Shown here: piece by piece, positions 33,442-42,612 of the stretch | Layout: each line of letters starts with the position of its first letter | How positions within the stretch are numbered: position 1 is the first letter of the stretch | The notes under the pieces: model-generated | Seen by the model: the letters and a program-made list of their open reading frames with translations, nothing else | What the model was told of the DNA's origin: nothing | The model's database searches: none | Translations under genes and position numbers: made by a program | NCBI RefSeq assembly: GCF_003287935.1 | Contig: NZ_CP030287.1 | Coordinates: 6,100,613 to 6,164,612 of the forward strand | Reading direction: 5' to 3' | DNA: 64,000 nt | DNA from: Streptomyces sp. ICC1 | GTDB lineage: Bacteria; Actinomycetota; Actinomycetes; Streptomycetales; Streptomycetaceae

Positions 33442-33927
33442 ATGGGAGAAGCGGCAGAAGGCGTACGCCCCGCTCCCGACGGTCCCGCGAAGGCGTCTCC
33501 TCCGCAGCACCGGGGCGGAGTCGTCGATGATCACGGGCGGGCCCCGGGGGCCGCATCCCGGGTGGGCACGGGCTCGACCGCGCCGCCGTCCGACCCCGAG
33601 CGGGTCGCGAACGCCAACGCCAACGCCGAAAACCTCGGCGGCGACCTCGGCGGAGCACCCCGACCCGCCGCGCATCCGGTGGTGAACGATCCGGCGGGCG
33701 GGATCCGGCGCGCGTTCGAGCTGGTGTTCCCCGACGGGGGCGAGGGCGGCCCGGACACCGTGGAGGTGACCGTCACCGGCCGGACGGGGCCGGGAGGCCA
33801 TCCCGTGTACGAGGACGCCACCGGCATCATCCAGGCGGAGATCAGCGACCGATCGGAAGTGCGCGTCCTGGCCACCGGGGCCGGCCAGGAGCCGCCCCAC
33901 GGGGTCACCGCGCGCCCCTTGCGCTGA
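33442..33927 (+). CDS. DUF6296-like protein with long disordered N-terminus
   Basis: 161 residues from the ATG at 33442, behind GGGAGAGAAGG. The first 80 residues are low-complexity Pro/Ala/Asn (ANANANAEN). The last 75 form a small beta-rich domain: RRAFELVFPDGGEGGPDTVE, VTVTGRTGPGGHPVYEDATG and IIQAEISDRSEVRVLATG. It resembles the family I recall as DUF6296, short streptomycete proteins of unknown role. The start is uncertain and the real gene may begin closer to residue 75. Confidence 0.65.
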   Translation: MGEAAEGVRPAPDGPAKASPPQHRGGVVDDHGRAPGAASRVGTGSTAPPSDPERVANANANAENLGGDLGGAPRPAAHPVVNDPAGGIRRAFELVFPDGGEGGPDTVEVTVTGRTGPGGHPVYEDATGIIQAEISDRSEVRVLATGAGQEPPHGVTARPLR

Positions 33928-33971
33928 CCAGGTCGCGGGCCCCGGGCCGTCGACCGGCCCCGGGCTGCCCC

Positions 33972-34859
33972 TCAAGGGGCGACGGGAACGTCCAACCGTT
34001 CGGCCAGGGTCGTGAGCGTCGCCCCCAGGGGGAGCGCGATCCGCGTGACGGCGTGGCGGTCGCCGCGGGTCGGATCCCGGTTGACGATCAGTACGGGCTT
34101 CCCGGCCTCGGCCGCCTGGCGGACGAACCTGAGCCCGGACATCACCGTCAGCGAGGAACCCAGTACGAGCAAAGAGGTCGCCGCGTCGACCAGTTCGCGG
34201 CAGCGCCCGACCCGCACCGGCGGCACGGACTCGCCGAAGAACACCACGTCCGGCTTGAGGACTCCCCCGCACGTCGCACAGGGCACCGGGCGGAAGTCCC
34301 CGACCTGCTCGTCGGTGAGGTCGGCGTCACCGTCCGGGTTCAGTCCGGCGGCCACCGGCTCGAAGCCCGCGTTGGCCTCCTCCAGCCGCCGGGCGAGTTC
34401 ACGGCGGGCGCTGAGGGCGCCGCAGGACAGGCAGACGACCCGGTCCAGGCTTCCGTGGAGTTCCACCACTCCCTCGCTGCCGGCGGCCTGGTGCAGGCCG
34501 TCGACGTTCTGGGTGATCACGCCCGAGACCATCCCGGACAGCCCGAACGCCGCGACGGCCCGGTGCCCGGCGTTGGGCCTCGCGTGCCCGAACGTCCGCC
34601 AGCCGAGGTGGCCGCGCGCCCAGTACCGGCGCCGGGCCTGAGCGCTGGCGGTGAACTCCTGGTAGGTCATGGGCGTGTGCCGGCGCAGGCTTCCGCGCTC
34701 GCCCCGGTAGTCGGGGATGCCCGACTCCGTGGACATCCCGGCCCCGCTGAGCACCAGCACCCCGCCGGCCCGCAGCGCGTCGGCGACCGGGCCCGGGTCC
34801 GTGGTGCCGGGTGGCAGGTCCGCGGTCGGGGTCCAGCTCAGGGTGGGGCGCGTACGCAT
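33972..34859 (-). CDS. SIR2-family NAD-dependent protein deacylase
   Basis: 295 residues. NAD-binding motifs VLSGAGMSTESGIPDYRG and TQNVDGLHQAAG, catalytic His in VVELHGSLD, and a four-Cys zinc site (CLSCG near residue 143 and CATCGG near 190) are all present. The GSSLTVMSG and IVNRDPT segments complete the Rossmann fold. It removes acyl groups from lysines using NAD. The ATG at 34859 begins MRTRPTLSWTPTADLPPG. It is one of several streptomycete sirtuins; it has no operon partner. Confidence 0.93.
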   Translation of the reverse strand: MRTRPTLSWTPTADLPPGTTDPGPVADALRAGGVLVLSGAGMSTESGIPDYRGERGSLRRHTPMTYQEFTASAQARRRYWARGHLGWRTFGHARPNAGHRAVAAFGLSGMVSGVITQNVDGLHQAAGSEGVVELHGSLDRVVCLSCGALSARRELARRLEEANAGFEPVAAGLNPDGDADLTDEQVGDFRPVPCATCGGVLKPDVVFFGESVPPVRVGRCRELVDAATSLLVLGSSLTVMSGLRFVRQAAEAGKPVLIVNRDPTRGDRHAVTRIALPLGATLTTLAERLDVPVAP

Positions 34860-35023
34860 GCCGCCAGCGTACTGAACGGCCGGACGGCGGGCACGGGACG
34901 GGCACGGGACCGGTACGGGACCGGCCCGCGACCGGGACGCCCGGACCCGCCCCCTACGGGTTCATGAGGCAGAACGAGGGCAGGAGGACGACATCCAAGC
35001 TCCGGACCAAACGAGGAGTCGCC

Positions 35024-35350
35024 ATGACCACCTTCGTCATCACCGTTCCCGGCACGTTCATCTCGGGCATCACCGACTCGGAGCGCTCGGACCTCGAACG
35101 GGAACTGGCCTCACAGCACACCGACGTCAGTGAGAGCCGGGGCTTGGACCTCCTCACGCTCAACGAGGGCGGTACGTTCTCCATCCGCCTCGAAGTGGAC
35201 GCCCCGGACCGCTACGAGGCGGAACTCGACGCCACGAGGCTCGTCTCGACCGCGCTGGAGGAAGCGGGGATCGCGACGTCCGAAGCCCCGCTCGGGCCGC
35301 CGGTCGTCACCGGCATCGACAGCGACCTTTCGTTGCCGCGCGACGACTGA
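35024..35350 (+). CDS. Hypothetical protein, 108 residues
   Basis: The ATG at 35024 follows CGAGGAGTCGCC. It is a small soluble acidic alpha/beta protein starting TTFVITVPGTFISGITDSER with a Ser/Asp/Glu-rich C-terminus. Alternating strand and helix suggest one compact domain. Similar short proteins are common and unnamed in streptomycetes. It converges with the monooxygenase gene across a hairpin. Function unknown. Confidence 0.7.
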   Translation: MTTFVITVPGTFISGITDSERSDLERELASQHTDVSESRGLDLLTLNEGGTFSIRLEVDAPDRYEAELDATRLVSTALEEAGIATSEAPLGPPVVTGIDSDLSLPRDD

Positions 35351-35376
35351 CGACGGAACTCGTACGGTCGGGTTCC

Positions 35377-35405
35377 CGGTTCCCGGTTCCGGGATCCGGG
35401 AACCG
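35377..35405. terminator. Bidirectional hairpin terminator
   Basis: 10-bp perfect arms CGGTTCCCGG (35377-35386) and CCGGGAACCG (35396-35405) between two convergent genes. Confidence 0.6.
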
Positions 35406-35437
35406 CCCCGGGTCCCGGTCGGCGACGGCCGAGCCGA

Positions 35438-36715
35438 TCAGCACGGTCGCGCCGCGCGGGACGCCCCCCGCACCGTGGCGCCGCCGCGGATCGATTGCGC
35501 CGGCGGCCGCTCGCGCAGCGCCCCGTACGCGATGAAGTAGGCCGGCACCCGGTTCAGCCACCGCGAGTCGGTGACGAGCTCCGTCAGCCGCTTCGCCACC
35601 TGCGGGTGGCCGAACGCGACGCGCCCGGCCAGCAGGGGTTCGATGACCTGGGCGTGGGCCAGGCGCTGCAGGCCCTGGGTCGCCACGGTCGTGGGCATGC
35701 GGCGGAGCTGTACGCGGCGCACGTCGTGCAGCCCGACCGTCCCCGCGCGCAGCGGTTCCACGAGGTGGCGGGCCGCGGCCACCGCGTCCTGCACGGCGAG
35801 GTTGATGCCGATGCCGAAGACCGGCGACATGGCGTGCGCGGCGTCGCCGATGCACAGCAGTCCCGGCCGGTGCCAGCGGCGCAGCCGGTCCAGCCGTACG
35901 TCGAGCAGCTTGACCTCGTCCCAGGAGGCGACCGAGTGCTCCCGGTCGGCCAGCCACGGGACGGCCTGTGTGAACTGGGCCATGAACCGGTCCAGGCCTT
36001 CGGCGCGGCGCTCTGCATCGGTCCCCTTCGGGATGAGGCCCGCGCACTGCCAGTAGTCCCCGCGGTCGATGAGCGCGCTGAAGAACCGCTCGCTCAGGCC
36101 TCCCACGAGCCCGCTGGGATCGCTCTCATGGCGCGGCAGCCGGAACCACCAGGCGTCCATCGGGCACGGGAAGCTCTCCAGGCCGAGCTCGGGCAGCACC
36201 CTGGCGAAGGATCCGCGGCCGTCGCAGGCCACCGTCAGTGTGGCCCTGAGCTCGCCCTCGGCGCCGTTCGCGGTGCGGTACCGCACGCCCGCGACCCGGC
36301 CGCCTTCCATCAGGAAGGACGTCGCCTCCGTGTCCATGCGCAGCCGGAAGGAAGGCTCCTTGCCCGCCTCGTCGGCGAGCAGGTCGAGCAGGTCCCACTG
36401 CGGCACCATCGCGATGTAGTTGTACTTCCCGTGCAGCGCCCCGATGTTCCCGACCGTGACGAGGGAGCGGTCCGGCCCGATGGGCAACTGCACCGAGGTC
36501 ACGCGCCGCTGCGGCAGCCGGGCGAACCGTACGGCGAGGCCGATGTCGTCCAGCAGCGACAGGGTGGACGGGTGCACGGTGTCGCCGCGGAAATCGCGCA
36601 GGAAGTCGCCGTGCTTCTCCAGTACGGTGACCTCCACCCCGGCCCGGGCCAGCAGCAGGGCCAGCACCATCCCGGCGGGCCCGCCTCCCACCACACAGCA
36701 GGTCGTACGCTCCAC
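35438..36715 (-). CDS. FAD-dependent aromatic monooxygenase-like protein
   Basis: 425 residues from the GTG at 36715, which follows GAAGGAAGTGG; an ATG at 36739 has no ribosome site. FAD motifs: N-terminal CCVVGGGPAGMVLALLLARAG, the DG motif near residue 165 (LTVACDGRGSFAR) and LLCIGDAAHAMSPVFGIGIN near residue 285. This is the group A flavoprotein hydroxylase (PHBH/UbiH-like) layout. It would hydroxylate an aromatic or polyketide substrate with NAD(P)H and O2. No tailoring neighbours are visible. The Arg/Ala-rich last 15 residues look non-conserved. Confidence 0.9.
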   Translation of the reverse strand: MERTTCCVVGGGPAGMVLALLLARAGVEVTVLEKHGDFLRDFRGDTVHPSTLSLLDDIGLAVRFARLPQRRVTSVQLPIGPDRSLVTVGNIGALHGKYNYIAMVPQWDLLDLLADEAGKEPSFRLRMDTEATSFLMEGGRVAGVRYRTANGAEGELRATLTVACDGRGSFARVLPELGLESFPCPMDAWWFRLPRHESDPSGLVGGLSERFFSALIDRGDYWQCAGLIPKGTDAERRAEGLDRFMAQFTQAVPWLADREHSVASWDEVKLLDVRLDRLRRWHRPGLLCIGDAAHAMSPVFGIGINLAVQDAVAAARHLVEPLRAGTVGLHDVRRVQLRRMPTTVATQGLQRLAHAQVIEPLLAGRVAFGHPQVAKRLTELVTDSRWLNRVPAYFIAYGALRERPPAQSIRGGATVRGASRAARPC

Positions 36716-36846
36716 GGAAACCACTTCCTTCGCCGGCATCGGGTCAGCCCGACGACGTATACCCCACCGGGCGGCGGCGATCGCGGAAGCGCGGTGCGAG
36801 TCGGCCGATCGCGGCGCCGACTCGGCGACCACGCCCTCGGGCCCGA

Positions 36847-37389
36847 CTACTTGAGAAGCCGGAAGCCCGGTTGAGAGGCCCACGCACGCAGGAACTCCGC
36901 CGTGCCGTACACCTCCGGCAACGGGCCGTCCGTCATCGCGAGCACACCCGGAAGCCCGTCCACGACCGCGACCTGCCCGTCAAGGAGCTCAGCAGCGGCG
37001 ACGCCGCCGACCACGTCCATGACGGCGGCCGTCAGCAGGGCCGTGGTGATGTGGTCGATCGGCCTGTTGCACCCGGCGATGACGCCCACCGCGTGTGTCG
37101 GAGCGAAGCCGATGAGGGGTTCCAGGTCGGGGTCATCCGCGTGCTCGGCCTCGAAGATGTCCTCGTCCCCGTTCCCGGGCCCCATGACATGGACCAGGAA
37201 CGGCCGGCGCCCGTCGATCTCACCCGGGTCCGCGGCCCCGAGCCGGTCAGCGAACACGTTGAGGTCGTAGCCGCCGGGGCGCTTCTCCTCGAACCAGGCC
37301 GAAGAGTCCTCCAGGAAGCCCCGGAGCCGCTCGACAACCTCGGCCGGAACCGCCTCGGCCAACTCGATCACCAACGCTGGTCCACCCAT
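36847..37389 (-). CDS. DUF6368-like hypothetical protein
   Basis: 180 residues starting MGGPALVIELAEAVPAEVVE. Soluble and acidic, with conserved-looking blocks PRRPFLVHVMGPGN-type (GRRPFLVHVMGPGNGDEDIF), IGFAPTHAVGVIAGCNRPID and HITTALLTAAVMDVVGGVAA. I recall this pattern as DUF6368 in streptomycetes, possibly immunity-like small proteins, but I am not certain. It ends 131 bp upstream of the monooxygenase start, in the same direction. Function unknown. Confidence 0.7.
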   Translation of the reverse strand: MGGPALVIELAEAVPAEVVERLRGFLEDSSAWFEEKRPGGYDLNVFADRLGAADPGEIDGRRPFLVHVMGPGNGDEDIFEAEHADDPDLEPLIGFAPTHAVGVIAGCNRPIDHITTALLTAAVMDVVGGVAAAELLDGQVAVVDGLPGVLAMTDGPLPEVYGTAEFLRAWASQPGFRLLK

Positions 37390-37487
37390 GTCGGGATCCT
37401 AACCAGCAGAGCGGCAGACCCGAGCGCAGTGTTCGAATCCCTCACGAGCCGCGGCGGCACCGGACGGACGGCGGTGCTCAGCGGTGC

Positions 37488-38348
37488 TCAGCGGCGGTAC
37501 GCGGCCGTCGCGATCCCGATGAAGGACCGGATCAACGGGTTGGCAGAGCCTTCGTTCCACACCGCCACCACCCGGCTCGGCGCCATGTCGACGAGCGGCA
37601 CCACGACGAACTCGGCGGGCAGTTCGTGTCCGAGCGGGGCCAGCCCGACGGTGCCGTTCCACAGCACGGCCTGCAGGCATTCCTGGACGGCGCGCACCAC
37701 CGGCCCCTCGCGCGGCCGGCCGCCGTTCCAGTACGACTGCCAGACGGGGTCGGTGCCTCGCGGGAACTGGAACCAGCGGCGGTCGCCCAGTTCGGCCAGC
37801 CGCAGCCGGTCGCGAGGTGCCAGCGGATCGTCGGCGCGCAGGACCACGCCCACCGGATCGGTCCGCAGCGTACGCACGGTCAGGGCCGTCTCGTCGAACG
37901 GCGCCCGGGTCACGGCGACGTCGACCGTCCGGGCGCGCAGTCCGCACGTCGGGTCGGTCAGATCGGTGTCGCGGATGCGGATGTCGACGCCGGGATGGCT
38001 TCGGCGGTAGGAGTCGGCCAGCCGGGACAAGCCCGGGTCGGTGCCGTCGCCCAGGATGCCGACGGTGAGGGTCGCGACGCCGGCCGCCGCGCTCACGCGT
38101 ACACGGACACGGTCGGCATGGGCGAGCAGGGCCCGCGCCTCGTCGAGCAGCACCGTGCCCACCGCGGTGAGCGTGACGCCGGCGGACGAGCGGGTGAACA
38201 GCAGAGCCCCGACCTCGGCTTCCAACCGCTTGATCGCACGGCTCAGCGGCGGCTGGCTCATGTGCAGGCGGGTGGCGGCCCGGCCGAAGTGGAGCTCCTC
38301 GGCGACCGCCACGAAGTAGCGCAGGGTCCGTAGCTCCATGTGCTCCAT
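37488..38348 (-). CDS. LysR-family transcriptional regulator
   Basis: 286 residues from the ATG at 38348. The winged helix-turn-helix is near the N-terminus: LRTLRYFVAVAEELHFGRAA, RLHMSQPPLSRAIKRLEAEV. The substrate-binding domain starts about residue 95 (TLTVGILGDGTDPGLSRLAD). Three ATGs lie nine bases apart (38357, 38348, 38339) in a tandem repeat coding Met-Glu-His; the middle one has the best-spaced AGG. A palindrome at 38366 fits an operator. The nearest co-directional gene upstream is the SDR at 38687, a possible target. Confidence 0.9.
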   Translation of the reverse strand: MEHMELRTLRYFVAVAEELHFGRAATRLHMSQPPLSRAIKRLEAEVGALLFTRSSAGVTLTAVGTVLLDEARALLAHADRVRVRVSAAAGVATLTVGILGDGTDPGLSRLADSYRRSHPGVDIRIRDTDLTDPTCGLRARTVDVAVTRAPFDETALTVRTLRTDPVGVVLRADDPLAPRDRLRLAELGDRRWFQFPRGTDPVWQSYWNGGRPREGPVVRAVQECLQAVLWNGTVGLAPLGHELPAEFVVVPLVDMAPSRVVAVWNEGSANPLIRSFIGIATAAYRR

Positions 38349-38365
38349 GTGCTCCATCCTGCAAC

Positions 38366-38382
38366 GATACCCACGGGGTATC
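38366..38382. promoter_or_regulatory. Palindrome upstream of LysR gene
   Basis: GATACCC-ACG-GGGTATC, perfect 7-bp arms, 18 bp upstream of the chosen LysR start. It contains the T-N11-A spacing of LysR sites. It is probably the autoregulatory operator. Confidence 0.6.
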
Positions 38383-38686
38383 CGTGTCGCGGGATGGGTC
38401 TTGGACACCGGCGGTGCACTCGATCGTGCCGGGCACCCCGTCTGGCGATCGACGCAATCGACGGGGCCTGCGCGAACCGGTGGCCCACGAACGGGAACCA
38501 TGAACCCGGTGCGATCGCCGTCCACCTGACCGGCGGAGACCGCCGGATCGCACTCAATGCCGGGCTCGCCGCCACCGCGGCTGTGACCGCCTGGCTGGCC
38601 GCCAGGCTGTGAAGTGGCCGAAGCCCCGCGCCTTTCGCCCTGCCGAAGACGGCGAGGCGAACGGCACGGGGCGCTGCCCGGCTCCG
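38383..38686. other. Intergenic stretch, no gene seen
   Basis: About 300 bp between the LysR operator and the SDR stop. A plus-strand frame ends here with a hydrophobic helix (GLAATAAVTAWLAARL, stop at about 38612) but has no convincing start. Nothing else supported. Confidence 0.4.
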
Positions 38687-39418
38687 TCAGGCCGCGTGCC
38701 CGCCGTCGACGGAGAATTCGGAGCCGGTGATGTAGGCGGCTCCGTCTCCGGCGAGGAAGGCGACCGTGGCCGCGATCTCCTCCGGCCGGCCGAACCGGCC
38801 GAGGGCCGTCATCGCGGCCTGGGGGTCCGCGTAGGGTCCGTCGGCCGGGTTCATGTCGGTGTCGACCGGTCCGGGGTGGACGATGTTGGCGGTGATGCCC
38901 CGTCCGCCGAGCTCCCGGGCGAGGGCCTTGGTGAGCCCGGTCAGCGCCGACTTGCTCATCGCGTACAGCGTTCCGCCGGGCCCCGGTACCCGCTGGGTCA
39001 TGCAGGTGCCGATGGTGATGATCCGGCCTCCCTGGCCCATGTGGCCCGCTGCCGCCTGCGAGGCGAGGAACGCGCCCCGTACGTTGACCGCGAGCACGCG
39101 GTCGACGTCGGCCAGCGTCAGCCCGGCGAGCGGGCCCAGGACGCCCACGCCGGCGTTGTTGACCAGCACGTCGAGCCGGCCGAACGTCTGCGCCGCCCAG
39201 TCCACGGAGCCGGCGGCGTCACCGACATCGCCCGCGTCCGCCCTGACGGCGGCGCCTCGGCGTCCGAGGGCCTCGATCCCGCGGACCACTTCCTTGGCCG
39301 CGGCTTCGTTCGCCGTGTAGGTGATGGCCACATCGGCTCCCGCCTCGGCCATCGCCAGTGCGATCGCCGCACCGATGCCCCGGCTGCCACCCGTCACCAG
39401 AACCGCCTTGCCGTTCAT
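38687..39418 (-). CDS. Short-chain dehydrogenase/reductase (FabG-like)
   Basis: 243 residues. VLVTGGSRGIGAAIALAMAE binds the cofactor; DVLVNNAGVG, the Ser in ITIGTCM (a Thr/Cys variation of the usual ISS) and YAMSKSALTGLTKA give the active site. The C-terminus GSEFSVDGGHAA is typical. The replacement of the usual serine-rich ISS by IGTCM is notable, as the Ser normally polarises the substrate. It is downstream of no partner and reads toward the LysR gene. Confidence 0.9.
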   Translation of the reverse strand: MNGKAVLVTGGSRGIGAAIALAMAEAGADVAITYTANEAAAKEVVRGIEALGRRGAAVRADAGDVGDAAGSVDWAAQTFGRLDVLVNNAGVGVLGPLAGLTLADVDRVLAVNVRGAFLASQAAAGHMGQGGRIITIGTCMTQRVPGPGGTLYAMSKSALTGLTKALARELGGRGITANIVHPGPVDTDMNPADGPYADPQAAMTALGRFGRPEEIAATVAFLAGDGAAYITGSEFSVDGGHAA

Positions 39419-39645
39419 GTGCTCTCCCTCGCTATTGGTTGCTGGTTCAATAAAACGAGACGGCGGCAGTCGGTGCTGGCGGCAATCCGACGTGGCGTTC
39501 CGCGCACATGCCTCTGTCCGGCCCGACTCCGCCGCGGTCGTTGTCGTCGCCGACTCCGTGATCCCTCACCTTCCGCCGCAGCCGGCGGCGACGGCGACCA
39601 CGGCGAGCACCGTGGTGACGGACCAGCGGAAGGTCTGGCCCTTCG

Positions 39646-40456
39646 GTGTGGCGAGCCAGCTCCCGAAACTGTCGGACGCCCAACCACGAGCTCCATGAGC
39701 TGAATGCCCGCGCGGGATGGCCGTCGCTCGGTCACATCACCGGCGGTCTCTCACAGGACGCGGGGACCAGTCCGGTCGCCCGCAGCACCGTCTACCGCGT
39801 GTTCACCGCTGACGAACTCCCCAACCTGCGGGTGCTCCTGGGCATCGTTCGCCACCTCTCCGTGCTCTGCTGGCGTGCGGACGAGGAGGTGGAGCGCGAT
39901 CGTTTCGACGGTCTGTGGCAGGCAGTACTGCGGGAAGCCGTGCCGGAGCCCGGCCTGCTGGTCGGTCCGTTGCCGATGCCCGCTCACCCGGTCGACGCGG
40001 AAGACGCGCGGAGCGATCCCGACGCAGGCCCCGACGACGGCCCTGACGGAGGCCCCGACGACGATCCCGGGGGCGGAACCATGGCCCGCGCGGCTCCGGA
40101 GCCGCACGGGCCGCGCACGGGACCGCCCGACGCTCCCGCGCGCTCCACCGGCAAGGTGTCGGTCCACCGGCAGGCTTCGCGGGCGCTGATCATCGGAGCC
40201 GAGTCGTACGCGGACCTGCCCCCGCTGCCGGGTACCGCTCAGGCGGTGCACCAGCTCTCCCAAGCCCGTGCCGGCAACCTGATCGTCTTCATCGACGCCT
40301 GCTACGTGGGCCGGGCCGCCCGAGCAGCCGAGCGGCGGAGTCCTGTCGCTGGACGACCTCTATCGCGACGTCCGGGAGAGCCTCGCCGGCGATGCCGGCG
40401 CTGCCGTCACGTGGCGTCAGGTCGAGGCCGAGGGGAGTCCGACAGCCACGAGCTGA
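39646..40456 (+). pseudogene. Decayed HTH-caspase gene
   Basis: Frame from 39646: an HTH-type N-terminal region (ARSTVYRVFTADELPNLRVL) of the kind fused to peptidase and STAND domains in streptomycetes, then a Pro/Asp-rich linker (DAGPDDGPDGGPDDDPGGG). The caspase start SRALIIGAESYADLPPLPGT follows, then an abrupt jump to the catalytic-Cys strand NLIVFIDACYVGRA. The His-bearing middle (about 100 residues) is missing. A one-base frameshift after GRA moves the tail into another frame (PSGGVLSLDDLYRDVRESLA), ending at TGA 40456. It cannot encode an active peptidase. Confidence 0.75.
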
Positions 40457-40670
40457 GCACGGCGGCGTGCGACCGTCAGCGCCAAGGGACACCCGGCAGG
40501 GGGCCGGGCCCAGGCCTGTGCGGGCGGGCCCCGGCAAGGTGATGACGGACGCGGACGGCGACGTCATTTCGTGAATACCGGCCTACCCGAAGCCCACACT
40601 GCGGCATCGTCGTGTTCAGGCGGCCGGGAGAGCAGGCCGCACGAGCACGGAGTCGGTCGAGGAGGGCGTT

Positions 40671-41276
40671 GTGAGCAGGCGCGAGGCGTGGACGATGGAG
40701 GAGTTCGGCACATCTCACGAGGGCGCGGTCGGGGTGCTCCTCGCCGACGGCACCGTTCCGTCGCCCGTGTACTTCGACAGCGGTTCCGGCGGGGGCGGCG
40801 AGCCGGTGTCGCAGTGGAGCGTCTACGACGGCCGCTGGACCCACGTACCGCGCGCGGCCGCGCTGCGCGCGGTGTGTTCCTGCGGCTGGGCCGGCCCCGA
40901 ACACCGCCTGGACTGGACGGCGATCGGCGACCAGGACCTGGTGGACGGCGGGGACGAGCAGGCGGACGCGTGCGTCCAGGACTGGGACGTGCACACCGTC
41001 CGGGTCGAGGCGACGACCGTCCCCCTGCCGGAGATCGTCACCACGCTGTTGGAGCGGCTGGAGGAGGAGATCGACAAACTGGCCAAGACCTCTCCGGTCG
41101 CGGCCGTACGGGCGGTTCGCCGACTGGAGGTCACTGCCGAACGCGTCGGATACTGGGCCGCCCGCGGCACCGCCAACGACCTCGACACCGCACAGGCGGC
41201 AGCCGCCCTCGGACTCGACGAGAACGCCGCACGCAAACTGATGGCACGCCTCGGACGCTGGAGCCCCTACCGCTGA
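40671..41276 (+). CDS. Hypothetical protein, 201 residues
   Basis: The GTG at 40671 follows GAGGAGGGCG. The N-terminal part is beta-rich with two nearby Cys (VCSCGWAGPEHRLDW). A long helix in the middle (LPEIVTTLLERLEEEIDKLA) is followed by a helical C-terminus that looks HTH-like (TAQAAAALGLDENAARKLMA). No membrane segment. Unnamed proteins of this layout are frequent in streptomycetes. Function unknown; nucleic-acid binding is only a guess. Confidence 0.72.
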   Translation: MSRREAWTMEEFGTSHEGAVGVLLADGTVPSPVYFDSGSGGGGEPVSQWSVYDGRWTHVPRAAALRAVCSCGWAGPEHRLDWTAIGDQDLVDGGDEQADACVQDWDVHTVRVEATTVPLPEIVTTLLERLEEEIDKLAKTSPVAAVRAVRRLEVTAERVGYWAARGTANDLDTAQAAAALGLDENAARKLMARLGRWSPYR

Positions 41277-41418
41277 CCCGCCACGTACTGCTCCAGCGAC
41301 AGGAGTTGCCCGGCCCCGTAGCCATGGAGGACGTACGGGATGCCTCGCAGACATGCGCACGCATCGCGTTCCCCGTCGCGGGCGGTGTCGGTGTCGGTGC
41401 GGCCCATAGGGTGAGTCC

Positions 41419-42531
41419 ATGTCTGACACGTTGAGTTCCGATAAGACCGCGTCCGCGCTGCGGGCATCCGCGCGGGTCTCCGCCGAGTTGCTGCTGGTCC
41501 TCGTGATGGCCGCCGTGGCGTTGTGGCTCCTGGGTCGGATGTGGTCGGTGCTCTGGCCGCTGATAGTGGCCCTCTTCCTCACCACGCTGACGTGGCCGCT
41601 GGCCGCCTTCCTGCGCCGGCGCGGGTGGCCCCCGGCCCTGGCCGCGTCCGTGGTGACCGTACTGTTCCTCGCCGTCGCCGCGGGCGTCGTGGCGCTGATC
41701 GCCGTACCGGTGGCGTCACAGTCCGGCGAGCTGGGCGACGGCGTGGTCAAGGGGATCCAGCAGCTGCGCGAGTGGGCTGCCGGGCCGCCGCTGAACATCG
41801 GCGACGCCCAGATCACAGGGGCGTTCGACGCCGCGGTCGACCGGGTCCAGCACAGCGTCGGCACCACGGTCTCCACGGTCGCCACCGGCGTGAGCACCGT
41901 CTTCAGCGGTCTCGTCACCGCCGTCTTGGCCCTCTTCCTGATGTTCTTCTTCCTCAAGGACGGCCCGCGGTTCCTGCCGTGGCTCACCCGTCAGCTCCCC
42001 GGCCGGCTCGCCACCGATGTCCCCGTGGTCGCCGAGCGCGGCTGGGAGACGCTCGGTTCGTTCGTCCGCTCCCAGGCGTTCGTCGGTCTGCTCGATGCCG
42101 TCTTCATCGGGCTGGGCCTGTGGATCGTCGGTGTTCCCCTGGTGCTGCCGCTGGCGGTGCTGACCTTCGTGTCCGCGTTCGTGCCGATCGTGGGTGCCCT
42201 GTTCGCCGGCCTCGTCGCGGTGCTCATCGCGCTCGTCTCGAACGGTCTGACGGACGCGCTGATCGTGCTGGCGATCATCATCGTGGTGCAGCAGTTGGAG
42301 GGCAATGTGTTCCAGCCGATGATCCAGAGCCGCGGTCTCGGACTTCACGCGGCGGTGATCCTGTTGGCGGTGACGCTGGGCGGCAGTCTGGCCGGAGTGG
42401 TCGGCAGCCTGCTGGCGGTTCCGGCGGCGGCACTGATCGCGGTGGTCTGGAACTATCTGCGCGAGCAGTTGACAGAGCCCCCGTCCGGCCCGGAAACCGA
42501 CGGGTCAGCCACCGCCAACGCCCCCTTGTAG
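41419..42531 (+). CDS. AI-2E family transporter-like membrane protein
   Basis: 370 residues. Several helices with the family's pattern: VLVMAAVALWLLGRMWSVLW, a large loop from about residue 100 to 160, LVTAVLALFLMFFFLKDGPR, and the conserved LTFVSAFVPIVGALFAG and QQLEGNVFQPMIQSRGLGLH near the C-terminus. The family (PF01594) includes AI-2 exporters and Na+/H+ antiporter-like proteins; specificity cannot be told. It stands alone, 82 bp before the LRV gene in the same direction. Confidence 0.9.
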   Translation: MSDTLSSDKTASALRASARVSAELLLVLVMAAVALWLLGRMWSVLWPLIVALFLTTLTWPLAAFLRRRGWPPALAASVVTVLFLAVAAGVVALIAVPVASQSGELGDGVVKGIQQLREWAAGPPLNIGDAQITGAFDAAVDRVQHSVGTTVSTVATGVSTVFSGLVTAVLALFLMFFFLKDGPRFLPWLTRQLPGRLATDVPVVAERGWETLGSFVRSQAFVGLLDAVFIGLGLWIVGVPLVLPLAVLTFVSAFVPIVGALFAGLVAVLIALVSNGLTDALIVLAIIIVVQQLEGNVFQPMIQSRGLGLHAAVILLAVTLGGSLAGVVGSLLAVPAAALIAVVWNYLREQLTEPPSGPETDGSATANAPL

Positions 42532-42612
42532 CGCCCGGGGAGCCGCCGTCACGGGGCCCGGTCGCCACCCGACGGGCCCAGGGGGGTCCCGCGGAGGTGG
42601 CAGGATGGCGCG

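Noticed and set aside
39447..39683. Arg-rich minus-strand frame between the SDR and the caspase relic
   Set aside because: No ribosome site, low complexity; plus-strand reading is also unsupported.
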